64,000 nt of DNA from Kalmusia sp. IMI 367209. Lineage: Eukaryota > Ascomycota > Dothideomycetes > Pleosporales > Didymosphaeriaceae. Both the position numbers and the translations under genes were made by a program. Below, one piece after another: positions 47,001 through 58,200 of the stretch. How positions within the stretch are numbered: position 1 is the first letter of the stretch; each line of letters starts with the position of its first letter. Where the stretch lies: assembly GCA_027946365.1 (NCBI GenBank), contig JAPEUQ010000010.1, positions 558,001-622,000 of the forward strand. The letters are read 5' to 3'. A model generated the notes under the pieces. It was given only the letters and a program-made list of their open reading frames with translations, was not told the DNA's origin and did no database searches.

Positions 47001-47301
47001 CCGTGGCAACATACCACCAAATACATGCCGCCCTCGAATCAGCCATCACCATCCGGGTGAAGGTCCGCAGAGTCGCATTCCATCCTTGGAGTGGCCCCAA
47101 GGCACTCTTTCCCCAGTCCGTTTCGCGAAAGAAGCGGACATGGTCCGTGTTCGGGAGGTCGAGGGTCCAGTCGCCTTCGTCGTCGATGCTGGAGCCATGA
47201 TGGCTTCCCTCTAAGACAATGACGTCGCCGCTATCGGGAGGGGGAGTGACGGGGTTTTGCATCCGTAGTCTGGACGGCGGACGTGGCGGGAGAGGGCTCA
47301 T
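44045..47301 (-). CDS. GAF/PAS-type hybrid histidine kinase
   Basis: Six exons, 47301-47015, 46964-46896, 46833-46690, 46620-44801, 44741-44236 and 44179-44045, give 986 aa. The small 5' exons rebuild a PAS-like block: DWGKSALGPLQGWNATLRTF, then CIWWGDSYTAIYNETYAPL and FQDCYPDLWPSIKPYF. A GAF-like region follows (about 225-360), then a PAS (LIEHASVGMIHMGLDGSIIW), HisKA with His near 535 (VVSHEMRNPLSAI), HATPase (NLLTNAIKF, DSGIGL, GGSGLGLFIS) and a receiver with Asp near 880 (ILMDLEMPV). Removing the last intron restores the receiver end, GADRVMQKPF. No transmembrane segment is seen. It should pass phosphate to Ypd1, like nik1, but its signal is unknown. The start is the least certain part; upstream frames to 47512 could add an exon. 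Confidence 0.88.
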
Positions 47302-48107
47302 GAGGAGTTGAAAGCCCCGACATATCTATGGCGGGTTCGTAAGCATCACGGCTACCGTAAGCGGCGGCGGCGGCATCTTTAATGCATCCTAATGTTGGAG
47401 GCATCGAGATCGGCGGTGGATCTTGGGCTTGGCGGCAGATTAGCGAGTGTGCATGCGCTGTTGATCTGAGACTAATCCCGGTCTGGACCCGTCTCCCCAC
47501 CGTAACCGACACAAGCAGAACACCAGACCATGGACCATAGGCATGACATATGGCATTTGTCTTGATAGTAATCCGTATTGAGCTGCTGCTTCCGCTGTGG
47601 GCTGCGGTTGCGGCTGCGGCTGCGGCGCTGCTGCCGCCGCCGCCGCTAATCTCTATGAAGGCTCTCAGGCCCTGCCATGTGCCTGGGTGAGGCCATTCTT
47701 ATGGAAATGCATGACCCACAACACGACCGGCTGCAGCTTCCTCGCGGGCTGTTTGAGGTAGGTACTGGTCGAGGGCACGTGACTTGGGTCGTACCTGCCT
47801 GGACATCTTGAGTGTCGCCTTGAGAGTTTCGTGTTTCTTTGCACCCACACTCTCTGCCCAGCTACATCCTTCCCTGCTATCTTCTTGATTGTTGCGCAAA
47901 ATGATTGCCAGTACCTGCGAGAGGACAATTTAGCACAAGGCAAGAAAGTCAAAGGCCGTCAGGTGTTTCATTCTCTTGTCCTAATGCGTCATCAGAATAG
48001 GGCTAATTTTTCTGGTCTGTGCAGAGTGTCCGGGTGGCGACTGGTTGAAACTCTTCCAGGTTGCTATGTGGAAAGACATCATAGCGCAATGATCGAAAGG
48101 ATCGTAA
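47302..48107. other. Intergenic upstream of the hybrid kinase
   Basis: Probable promoter of the kinase and 3' flank of the Zn2Cys6 gene. One triplet repeat is listed separately; no gene is supported. Confidence 0.55.
47599..47647. repeat. GGCTGC/GCCGCC triplet-type microsatellite
   Basis: A run of TGCGGC units changes into CTGCTGCCGCCGCCGCCGC. Confidence 0.85.
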
Positions 48108-50345
48108 TTATCTTACGCAGGCCTCATTCCTCGAGGCTTGAAAATCGTTCGTGGCAGATTGGACCATCTTCGAGCTTCCCGGGAGTTGTTCCAGAGCATC
48201 ATGTAATATCGAGGAGAGGTGAATGAAGATATCCGCGCTTATCTTCCCCTTCTGATACTTTTGACTGATGGATCTAAGTAGTAATCGTACCATGGAGACA
48301 ACATTTTGGGGAAACGCATCGATAGCAATAAATGATGCCCCGATCGGCTCTGTAAGGCAGCTAGTGGCTGTCCCAACCCCGGCGGACAGTTGCAAACTTT
48401 CGTCCAGCTTAGGGATACAGTAAACACTATCAATACCAGTTTGGAGAACATTGAACGACTCGTGCTCGACCTCGTGTCGGAATTCAAGAAGCTGTTGCAA
48501 CAGATCCGAACGTTGAGCTAACTCGAGCTCATCCGCGAGAGTCAGTATGCCCATATAGTACCGCAGATTGACTTGGTACCAGTTGAATCGATTGACTTGA
48601 GCAAGAAAATGAATTTTTCTTTGGCACAAGCCGAGCAGGGGACGGATCGATGCCCTGAAAATGTTTACTGAATCCAGTAGGGCTTTCCATACGAAGAGAA
48701 CAGTGTCTTCGTTGACGCCTTCTCGTAACGCCTCCTTCAGCGATGTGACATTCTTCCAAAGGTATACCTGGCAGACGGAGGCTGCGCATATTATCCGTGA
48801 AGCTTTCTCATCGTTCACATCGAAGGCATGTTTGAGCCATCCTTCTGTCTCCGAGGCGACTGAGCCTACAAGAAATGCTCTAGCGAGGCGCCATGCTGGC
48901 TCTGCGCATGCGCCGTTTAGGCCTGAAGTGAGAGATGTGCGCAGATTGGCGGCCAGAGAGTTAGAAGTGTCCCAGATAATTGCGGCCCAGTACACCCTGC
49001 TCTCAAGGTCCACATACTCCCGAGTAAATTTTGGAGGCAAGTTCAAGTCTATTGATACACCCGTTGAATCTACAAACCCGGTGAGTGTATATCAATCCGT
49101 ACGATATCAGGGCAGCTTACTAGGAACCTGTCGCTGTCGGAGCTTCTGAATGTGCATCAAGGCCGTCTGCATACACACTAATTCACTGATGCCATCCAGC
49201 TCCTCGTCCTCGGAGATACCTAATGGGATAGGTGTTTGGGCGAAAACATATAATGCTAACACCGATCGATACGATACGCGATTCACGAGTCTAAGCATAG
49301 CTGCCCTAGCGGAACGCCAGCTGGATATTAGTAGCCTCTCAATTGCAACCCCCGCCAGATGGGACGGGTGCAATATACGAGGAAGCCAACGAGCGGTGAA
49401 GGCGCAGATCGCTTGCTCGAGACAAAACTCGATAATACTATCTACTTCTTCCCTTGTGCTGCGAGACTGGCACGTGAGTGACAGACTTCGCGCTCTGATA
49501 CCCTGGTTCATCTCAGCATCAAGCGTCCGAACTAGATCCTGCAGTGCTATGTTCGCATCGCTCGTCGAATCGTTTCTGTTTATATCAGTCTGGACGTCGT
49601 ATTTCTTAGTCACTTAGGGTACTGACATGAATGGACAGCCATGTCTGCCGATCAAGAAACCAAAGCAAGCCTCAAAGCTACGCTGGAAAACATGATTTGC
49701 CAGTCGTTTGAATGCATCCTCCGAAGGCTCTGTTCGCGCGGTGGGCGTGCCTGTGCGGCTTCCACCTTCCGTGGAAGCTTCCGAACCGCCCGATGGGAGG
49801 CAACCTAAAGCTTCAGATTCTTCGTTTGCATCAGCGTTGGCAACACGCTGATCATTTCGCGGAACATGACTGTTTTTAACTCGGCGTCTTCCATCAATGT
49901 TGGCTATCGAAGACTCTTGCGCTGGCGAATTGCTCATTTCGGGACGCGGATCCGAGGCTTTCCTCTTCGCCTGCTTAATCCACTACATCTTGTAAGCAAA
50001 TTACATTCGACCGCAATAATCATTTTCATGCTTCTCTATCCTTAGATTATAGTTACCATAAGACAAAGACTTGGAGATAGCCTTTGTGCAAAGTATGTGT
50101 TCTGGTTGAAAGGTAGCACCTAAGGAGTCTCCAAACCTTTCTCCCTGTACCATATCTACACCGATGCTAAGATGCCCTGAACTTACTTCGAAAGTACACC
50201 GTTCTTTCCTTCGAACACATCTCGAACACGATGCAGGCCTACCAGGATGACGTCCACTTCTCGAGGCATCGCATGCAACGCGCGAGCGTCGACAAGCATC
50301 ACAGCTGGAGAATTGGGTCCTTCGCGGAGCGGACTGGCGAGGCAT
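48108..50345 (-). CDS. Zn2Cys6 transcription factor
   Basis: Four exons, 50345-50187, 49982-49627, 49575-49121 and 49069-48108, give 643 aa. The binuclear cluster is at the N-terminus with Cys at 15, 18, 25, 40, 43 and 50 (CDACRRSRVAC ... CSRCVRRKERCTFE). The spacing CX2CX6CX14CX2CX6C has a longer middle loop than most. A basic linker WIKQAKRKASDPRP follows across the first intron. The rest has the helical middle-homology look of fungal regulators (RVYWAAIIWDTSNSLAANLR). The first intron is 204 bp, unusually long here, and without splicing gives a 114-residue protein with the zinc cluster only. It lies 177 bp from the NmrA-like gene on the same strand, so a shared function is possible but unproven. 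Confidence 0.88.
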
Positions 50346-50522
50346 TCCTTTCTCACTTTACGATGACTGCCGAGGCACTGCACAATACAATTTGGCCTGT
50401 ACAGAAATCAGCTTGACGGAGGAGCTATCGACATCGGAACCGAAGGAACAGGGCGTATTGGTAAGCAGCCCTATTTGGTCCCACTTTTCAAAGCAACCCT
50501 TGACTATCTTTTCGACTACCTC

Positions 50523-51434
50523 TCACATCATACCCTCCACTAGCGCCCTAAGTTCTGCATCACTCTTCTCCTTCACTCCCAATACCTGATTATCCACCCG
50601 ATCCGAAAAATCACAACCATACTCCCTACAGAAAGACCCCACAATGCAGAATCCCAACATCGCTTCCCCAACATCACACCCATCTCCTTTCGCCAGCTCC
50701 GCCAAACATTCCTGCCTGAGCTCCTCCGTATCCTTCATATCTGTCTTCCACGCTCGCCCATCTTTCTGCACCGCATACTGTAAGAGCTGGTTCTGCGTCA
50801 CCACCGCAGTATGCACATAAACGACGCGATTCGCAGTCTCCTCTTGATACTCGATGACCCCGATGACCGCTTTGGCGACATCGTTTAAGACTGTGGTACT
50901 GAACGGCACGTCACCGCCATTGTACAGCGTCGCCGAATGCTCCTTTAGATCCAGGATAATACCTTCTTTCAGACACCAGTCTAAGAACAATCCGTTGGCG
51001 ATGGCAGTCCAGGAAAACCCTGGGTTCTCCCTCACCTTCGCTGCGAGGTATCGTTGCGTTTCAGCTTTGGGCATGCATACGGGCAGTCTCACGCACAATT
51101 CGTTTAGCGAATCCATGCCGAACTCGGCCGGCACAAATCTGCTCACGCCTGCGGCCACGGCGGCGTCGATGAGCGGGCTCTGAGAGCCTATTGCTGACGT
51201 TGCGAGGCAAGATATGACCACTCCAACGCCGTTTAGAGCCGAGGCTAGCGAGGTGACGGACGTGAAGTCGACTTCTTTGATTGTGAGGTTTGGGTGAGGA
51301 TGGAGCGTTGAGGAAGCAGATGAGCGGATGCGAGAGAGAACTGCGACTTCGTAGTCTGCAGTGAGGAGGGCAGCTAGTATGGGACGGCCAAGATTGCCGG
51401 TCGCGCCTGCCAGAGCGATATGTGTTGGCGGCAT
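50523..51434 (-). CDS. NmrA-like/isoflavone-reductase-like NAD(P)-binding protein
   Basis: One exon, 303 aa. The Rossmann dinucleotide motif IALAGATGNLGRPIL is at the N-terminus, followed by VISCLATSAIGSQSPLIDAA and RFVPAEFGMDS, the usual series in the NmrA/isoflavone reductase branch of atypical short-chain dehydrogenases. Members either reduce aromatic or phenylpropanoid substrates or act as redox-sensing regulators without catalysis; a clear catalytic Lys is not evident to me. The position beside a Zn2Cys6 gene on the same strand is a common fungal arrangement for a regulator and its target, though no further biosynthetic genes are next to it. Confidence 0.88.
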   Translation of the reverse strand: MPPTHIALAGATGNLGRPILAALLTADYEVAVLSRIRSSASSTLHPHPNLTIKEVDFTSVTSLASALNGVGVVISCLATSAIGSQSPLIDAAVAAGVSRFVPAEFGMDSLNELCVRLPVCMPKAETQRYLAAKVRENPGFSWTAIANGLFLDWCLKEGIILDLKEHSATLYNGGDVPFSTTVLNDVAKAVIGVIEYQEETANRVVYVHTAVVTQNQLLQYAVQKDGRAWKTDMKDTEELRQECLAELAKGDGCDVGEAMLGFCIVGSFCREYGCDFSDRVDNQVLGVKEKSDAELRALVEGMM

Positions 51435-53132
51435 CAGGTACGAAGCCTAGTATACAATGAGATGGAGTGTGAGATTTTTCCCGATGAGTGTGAGCAAGTC
51501 AATGGAGTGATGGAGTTAAAGGGAATGTAAGAGTGACTACTTAAATACACAGTGGTTAGACACCGGCTTAGGATTCACGACGATTCATCAAGCTATTACG
51601 AGGGTCGGTTCCGGGCCATGGAGTTGTGCTGTCGGAATCTCGGATCCGATCTAGAGATGTAGTCTCGTACTGAGGAATGATAGGATGATATATGGTGATT
51701 TCAGACTACGCGTATCATGTGTACATAGAGCCGAATGCGTAGCAATGTTTCTCTTTTTCTACCACAACTTACTTACCAGGGCAGTGGTCTGAACCAAAAC
51801 ATCTCCCTACTCGGCTCCGACTTTCGGATCCGACATGTTCAGTCTACCGAAACCCGATATGTCCCATATAAGATATACCAGCTGCTGACATCCCACCTCG
51901 TCATGGCAACATGAGATAGTAATCTGTCGCCGCCTCGATGTTCCCTTCTCCCTTTCGCAAGAGCCCCTTAGTTGCCACACGTGCACAGCCACATACCGCC
52001 ACACACAGCCACACGGATCCCAAAGTCCGCGATCTTCTCATTCCTCTCCTCCAACCTCCGCATTCCGCTCATTGTGCCACCTCGAAACGGCTCGCACCGC
52101 TGCTCATTTCTCCATCCAACAAGCTGTAACGTCTCACGCCGCTGTCACAAGGCAAAGCGCAGGCGGTGGTGCCTCGCCATTTGAGGGAGGCGCGAAGATC
52201 CGAATATCCCATCGCCGCGCCGATCATGCGACGAGGGCTGTATTGCCTTCTGCATTCAGCATCGCGCACCTGGCTGCTATTCGGTGGGCGCCTTGGACGT
52301 CGGTTGCAGACGCGAGCCGCCTGGCGTTCTACGAGCCAGATACCGGTAGCGTTGCATCGATGCTCACTTGCACACGAGGCCCGTGATAATGTTTGTCCTG
52401 TCTTAACAGATTGTCGTTCGAGCTGCTTCATTGGTCGGTATCTAGGAGAGCGTCCCTCTTATGGAGGAACAGGGTTGGTACAAGAGTCCCGATTGGGCCG
52501 CTGCGGTTTGTACAAAAAGCCGGTTTGTGGAGCATGCGATTTATCCCGTTTCGCACCCTGTGTATCCCATGCGAAAACGAGTACACGCATCCGCATCCTT
52601 CCACTTCGTGGCATTCGCCATCTGTTTTCAACGGTTTTCAACAGTCGCATTCCAGCGCCATAATGGGCTATGAATGCTGCCATCGCAGCACCTGCTGACG
52701 CGCGGTAAATAGCTCGCTTCTTGAAACGAGCAACGACGTCACATGCCTTTGGAGGTTGTGGTTCGCGGTTACACGAGCAGCGGCAGCAAAGAGGTTGCAG
52801 GGGTGTTTTGTGCAATGAGGTCACCGTGACCGGGGGCCAATATAGAACGATCGCCATTGCGGCGGGTGGAGAAGCGATGCCACTGAACAGAGACACGGGC
52901 AAGGAACAGCAAACAGAAAGGGCAGGCCCATGCTTTTGTTCCATTGTTGCCGCTAGGTTGCGCTCATCGTGCATGGTAGCTCGGCTTTGCTGGCTTCTTT
53001 CACTTCCATCGTCGCGAGACGTACACTCGTCCATTCTCTCACTTTTTGTCGCGTGCGGAAACCCTCCACTCTACGGGTTGAGATTGCAACTCCAGCCTTG
53101 CCGCAAACGCCAATGGTGTCATAGATTCGACC
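51435..53132. promoter_or_regulatory. Divergent upstream region of the NmrA-like and membrane-protein genes
   Basis: About 1.7 kb between divergent starts. AGCCACA-type repeats lie at about 51985-52015. Long random frames, for example 165 codons at 52166-52663 and 191 codons minus at 52459-53034, overlap each other and have no domain. Confidence 0.45.
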
Positions 53133-54743
53133 ATGGTCATCTCCACGTACTTGCGCGCTGCTGCTGCTGTCGCCCTGGCGATACAGCAAGGCGTGTTTGC
53201 GCAGCAATGCTGTAAGATCGTCCGAATCTCAATTAAAGCTGGAAACACCTCGACTGACGACGCCAGATTATCCAAATGGAGTAGAAGCAGACCAGGCGGA
53301 AAAGCCCTGCTCTTCAGCAGAAGGCTCAGCGTGTTGTCCCGACAAGTGGCAATGCATGGAGAATGGCCTTTGCTATTACGAACCTGACAAACTGTACGGG
53401 CGATACAGCTGTACGGACAAGGATTGGAATTCGCCGGGCTGTCCGTCCAATTTGTGTACATACGGTATGCTCCTGGCTCGCCGAACGGTAACGAGACGTT
53501 TGATTGACGTTGGATAGATATGAGTGCATCGGGTGCTGAAGCTATCACACAATGTTCAGACCACGATAACCAGTGGTGCTGCGACGCCAATCGAGTCGAT
53601 GTCGAATGCTGCAAAGAAAGCCCCAAGCCGAGACCCTTTTTCGCGCTGCAAGATCCTGTGGCATACGGCACCGCAGGAGGCAACATAGGGTCAAGCGCAC
53701 CAAACCTGGCATCTATCACTGGTAAAGCTCTTGGTGGCGGAAGCGACTCAGCTTCTTCGACAGCGCCACCCTCCACCTCAGCGACGAAAAGCTCCGATTC
53801 TAGCACAAGCGACTCGGACTCTAGTGCTAGCCCGACGTCAACAGGCCCATCAACACCAGTTACGTCGGTTCAGACCTCGGTGTCGTCGGGCACCGCAGGT
53901 GTTTCTACCCTCATCATCACCACCATCCTCCAGCCCGCCGCATCTTCGACTAACGGCGCTGCACCAACCCCATCCTCAGGAAAGAAGTCCAAACTCCCCG
54001 TCATTGTTGGCTGCGCCGTCGGCATCCCCCTCGCTCTCGCACTCCTCGGCATCCTCATCTGGCTTTTCCGCAAACGTGCCCACCAAAAGCGCGTACCCCC
54101 CTACAGCGAGACACCCGACCCATACGCCAACGGCACAGCAACCCCAGAGTTCACGGGCGGAGCGAAATTCCACAAAAACGGCGTCACAAAACTCGAGTCC
54201 ACGGATCCTGGTGTACCCGAGCTAGGAGGAGGACAAGGGGTCGGACCAGAGCGGCCCATCTCCATGATCCCCGGCAAGGCAGAGATGGACTCTGGAGCCG
54301 GATTCTTGCCCGGCACCACGCCGCAGGCGCCGCACCTCGTAGGCGTAGGCGGCGGAAACGGACACCACACGCCGCAGAGCAGCTGGGGCAGCGCGCCGCC
54401 GGGATACTCCCCCGGCCAAAACCAGAACGCATGGGCGCCGGGACATGCACAGCACCCCTCTGCAGACGGCGCAGTAGGAGCAGCAGCCGCCGCCGCCGCC
54501 TCCCAACAGACCTCCGGCGGAAGATACATCCCCTACCGACCGCCACCGAACCACCCCGCAGCCCTAAACAACCTCCCCGAGATGGCAGAGCTACCCACCG
54601 TGCAGACTCCGCCCGAGGTAGCCGAAATGGGAAACGGGCCTTCGCCTCCTGCAGTCGCGGAGCTGGGCAATCCGAGTCCGCCGGCAAGAGCAGAGTATCC
54701 TGGCATGGCGGAACTGGGACCCCAGCGGTCGCGTCCGAATTGA
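53133..54743 (+). CDS. Single-pass membrane protein with Cys-rich ectodomain (wall-sensor-like)
   Basis: Three exons, 53133-53211, 53267-53464 and 53518-54743, give 500 aa. Signal peptide MVISTYLRAAAAVALAIQQG is followed by a Cys-rich ectodomain (SACCPDKWQCMENGLC, QWCCDANRVDVECC), a Ser/Thr-rich stalk, one transmembrane helix at about 252-276 (VIVGCAVGIPLALALLGILI), a basic stop-transfer FRKRAHQKR and a Gly/Pro-rich tail. The order matches Mid2- and WSC-like fungal plasma-membrane proteins, but the Cys pattern is not a WSC domain. The last 60 residues repeat a short motif: EMAELP, EVAEMG, AVAELG, GMAELG. A role in surface sensing is inferred from architecture only. Confidence 0.85.
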
Positions 54744-55291
54744 GCGCATCAATCGGCTGCTGGAACGCGAGGCTGGAGATGTACAGGCATTTTTGCAGGC
54801 GAGCTCGTTCCTCGTTTGGAGTTTTACCTTTTATGATTAGATGATTTCATGGATAGGGTAGGGTAGGGATGATACCATTTTGTGTACGGATTAGTCGGTA
54901 TAGGCAACAAAGATGAGTAAATACTAATAATTAAAGAATCAAGTCAATCTCGTCCCTTTTCTTTCTTCAGACTCAGATGAGATTAATAGTGTACAGCCAG
55001 CCCTATGGGGCTGATGATGGGTCTTGTGCGGAAGACAAAGCCAAATGAATAAGCTTTAGCTACTGGATCAGGATTCTGTTTACTGAGATCCAAGAACCGC
55101 CATGTAGAAGACTAGAAGCTCAGAAAATCTTATCTGACACGCTAGACGCAGTACAAGATCGCGAGCGTCAAACATGCACCGGAACCGAGTAGTCGTGCAC
55201 AATATCAATTTCATTCATCAAAAGCCATACCAATCTCTTTCGCCAAATCCCCAAATACGAAAACACAAGAGAACGACCGATAGGTTGCCAC
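54744..55291. other. Convergent 3' flanks, no gene seen
   Basis: Space between the membrane-protein gene and the ankyrin gene, which converge. No frame of note and no repeats. Confidence 0.6.
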
Positions 55292-58200
55292 CTACTTATC
55301 CCTCCTAAACATCTTCAAGATCGCCTCATTCCCGCAAACAGCCGCCACATCCAAAGGCGTCATCTGGCCCTCATCCTCCAACCACGGATCCAGCCCCTTC
55401 GCAACCAGCACCCTAAACATCTCCTGCAGATTTTTGCCGCCGTCGACCACGAAGCGCCCGCTCTCCGCCCTGCGCTTCGCCACGACGTGCAGCAAGCCCT
55501 TGCCCCCGTTGTCCACGGCGAACACGTCGGCGCCGTTGCCGATGAACGCCTCGTCGAAGACTTTCAGCGTCTTCGCCATGAGCTCGTCCTCGTCCGTGTG
55601 TTCGAAGCGGTCCTGCGCGAAGGCGATGTTGCTCAGGAAGGACGCGAGCGGCGTGCGGCCGGCTGCGTTGCGCGAGTTGATGGATATGCCGAGCGAGAGG
55701 GCGTGGGCGAAGAGCTCGTGCTGCGGGCCGTGTGTGTCGCAGGAGAGCCAGTGGAGGGCGGTGTTGCCGTTTGGATCGCGGTCGAGCAGGTCGGCGCCTG
55801 CGTCGACGAGGACGCGGGCTGCGCTCCACATCTTCGAGCGGAGCGCGTAGTGGAGAGGCGTGTAGCCTTCGTTGTCCCGCGCTTGGATGAGGGTTGGGTA
55901 TTTTGTTGCCATGGCCTGCAGCAGATCGTGCGATTTTGTGTAATCTGAGCTGTCGATCAGATAGTGCAGAGCTCCCTTGCCTATGTTGTCTGTGGCAAAG
56001 ACGTCGGCGCCGCGATCGATGAAGAGGTTGACCAGATCTGATTTCCCAATCGATTCTTTGCTGCCTGATGCGTAGGGATTAATGCGAGCACAAGCGGTGA
56101 GGAACAGTGTCATGCCCGTAGGACTGCGGTATTCAATATTCAGGTCAGGCAACGCAAGGAAGGGCTTCACAGTCGAGGTGACTTCTCCAATTGCATAATG
56201 AATGATGGTCGACGTCTCCCCTATGACCTTGTATGGATCAGCGCCGTGCTTGAGGAGAATCTCTAGCCTGCATGGGATGATTAGCGGATACTCTATAAGA
56301 CGAGAAAACTACCTAATGTCGGGCTCACGTACATGGCAGGTCGTGCGTCCTCGGAGCTGAATGAATTCAGCCAGAGATCGGTATTTGTGGATCGGATTGA
56401 TGCTGCATGCAGTGGATAAAATTGCGGTGTGTCACTGCGAACTCTGCGATTTGAGGGAAGTGGGTTCTCGCTCGCCATATTCACGTCCGCACCGAGCTCA
56501 ACGAGGAGAGCGACGGTATCAAGGCTATGGCTCATTATCGCAGCCATCAGAGGTGGTTTGTCATTTCTGTTGACGTCGGCGCCATACTCGACAAGCATTC
56601 TGACAATATGTGGGCGGCTTGAAGCATAGTTCAATGCCGTCGCTCCCTTTTCATCGGTTGCATTTGGGTCAGCACCATGTTTCAACAGTATTTCGACGGC
56701 CTCGTCTTTGTACCGACGCGCGTAATTGTGATCGGTTAAAGCAACTTGTAGCGCCGTCTGGCCATTCTCGTTGCGTAACTCAGTATCTGCGCCTCGTTGC
56801 AGTATGAACTCGAGTGCTTCCAGCTGCCACCAGTAATTTGCTCCGGCGAGCACGTGAATAGCTCCGTCGTTGGTAAGGTCCTTGTAGGTGCTGGTGCCGC
56901 TATGATATCCATGGCTTCTTAGTTGAACATTGATGTCTAATCCTGTTTCATCCACGAGGACTTTAATCATTTCGAGGTTTGGAAGTGCGCGACCGCACGC
57001 CAGAGGAAGAATGGGTCTGACGTCGCCTCGTCGTAGGTTTCTAGCCTTCTCCACAGATGACGCCCACTCAAGATCGTCGTATTTCTTCGCCCCAGCGCCA
57101 ACTTCTCGAAGGATGTCCACGTAGCCCTTTTCGGCAAGCCTAGTCGGAGCATAGTCAGTAAAATTAAACGAGTAAAGCAAATAGCTTGAGGGACTTACCA
57201 GCGGACAGCGAGGTCAGAGTGAGAAATATTTTCACTTGGAGTGAAATCAAACCCAAGACGTTGAAGTTCTGGTACAGCCTGATCGTGACCCATCAACAGT
57301 AGCTCCTTGGTGTATGGCTGCGATGTGGTATCATAGTCAGCAAAAATTCTATAGGACGTTTTTGGAAATCACAGTGGACTAAATGACCCTTCGTTAGATA
57401 CGAGGGGATGACCTAAAGTCCAATTGATCGCAATACTCTAATTAGAAATATATGCGACCTGAGCTTACGTACCAAGGTTGACGAATAAGTCTTATTGGAA
57501 TTCGCCATCGCGAGTTTCTCGGGAAGTTTCTTGAGCTCCTGCATTTGCTTGAGGAACATCAACCGACGTACGGACGACGTAGACGACGATTCAAACCGCG
57601 GTGGAAAATGGCCATCATGAACTTCATTCTTTTCTTCCTGTTTGGGCTGACGTGCTTCTATCTCGAGCAGCTCATAGACCATAGGATCGAATCCTTTTGA
57701 CATGGCGGTGTCAATTATTGTGGGGCTAATGAGGGCGCCATGCGCATTGAGAATCCGAATGATTTCCCGAACGCGAAGTAGATCATTCTCTTCGTCTGAT
57801 TCGTATGGACTGTAACTGCCCACATAGTAGTGGAGTTCTGAGCGTGGTCGCAACGGATCGCCTAACATCATGCTCGCGGCATGTAATCTTCTCGTTCCCG
57901 GTGGTAGAGTGTCTTTCCGCCAGAAAGAGCGCTCCTCAAGAATCTCCGCACATGCACCCAGTGGATCAATCTTGTTGAGGTCCAATTTGTTTACGTCCGC
58001 GCCTGCATCGACAAGTTGTTGTACCATCTCTGGTCTCCCTGCTCGGCACGCATAATGTAAAGGTGTTCTGCCTCGCACGTCTGCAGTATTGACCCAGTCA
58101 TTCTTTCCGTCTTTCTTGGCGCGGTGGAGAAGTAGACCAACCACGTTGCTCTGGCGGGCTCTGGCGGCAATGTGTAACGCTGTCTGACTTTCGAAAGTAA

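Noticed and set aside
52072..53034. Frames of 100-191 codons on both strands between the NmrA-like and membrane-protein genes
   Set aside because: Overlapping, composition-driven and lacking any motif; the region fits a divergent promoter.
54101..54687. Minus frames of 142 and 167 codons opposite the membrane-protein tail
   Set aside because: Antisense of Gly/Pro-rich coding sequence.
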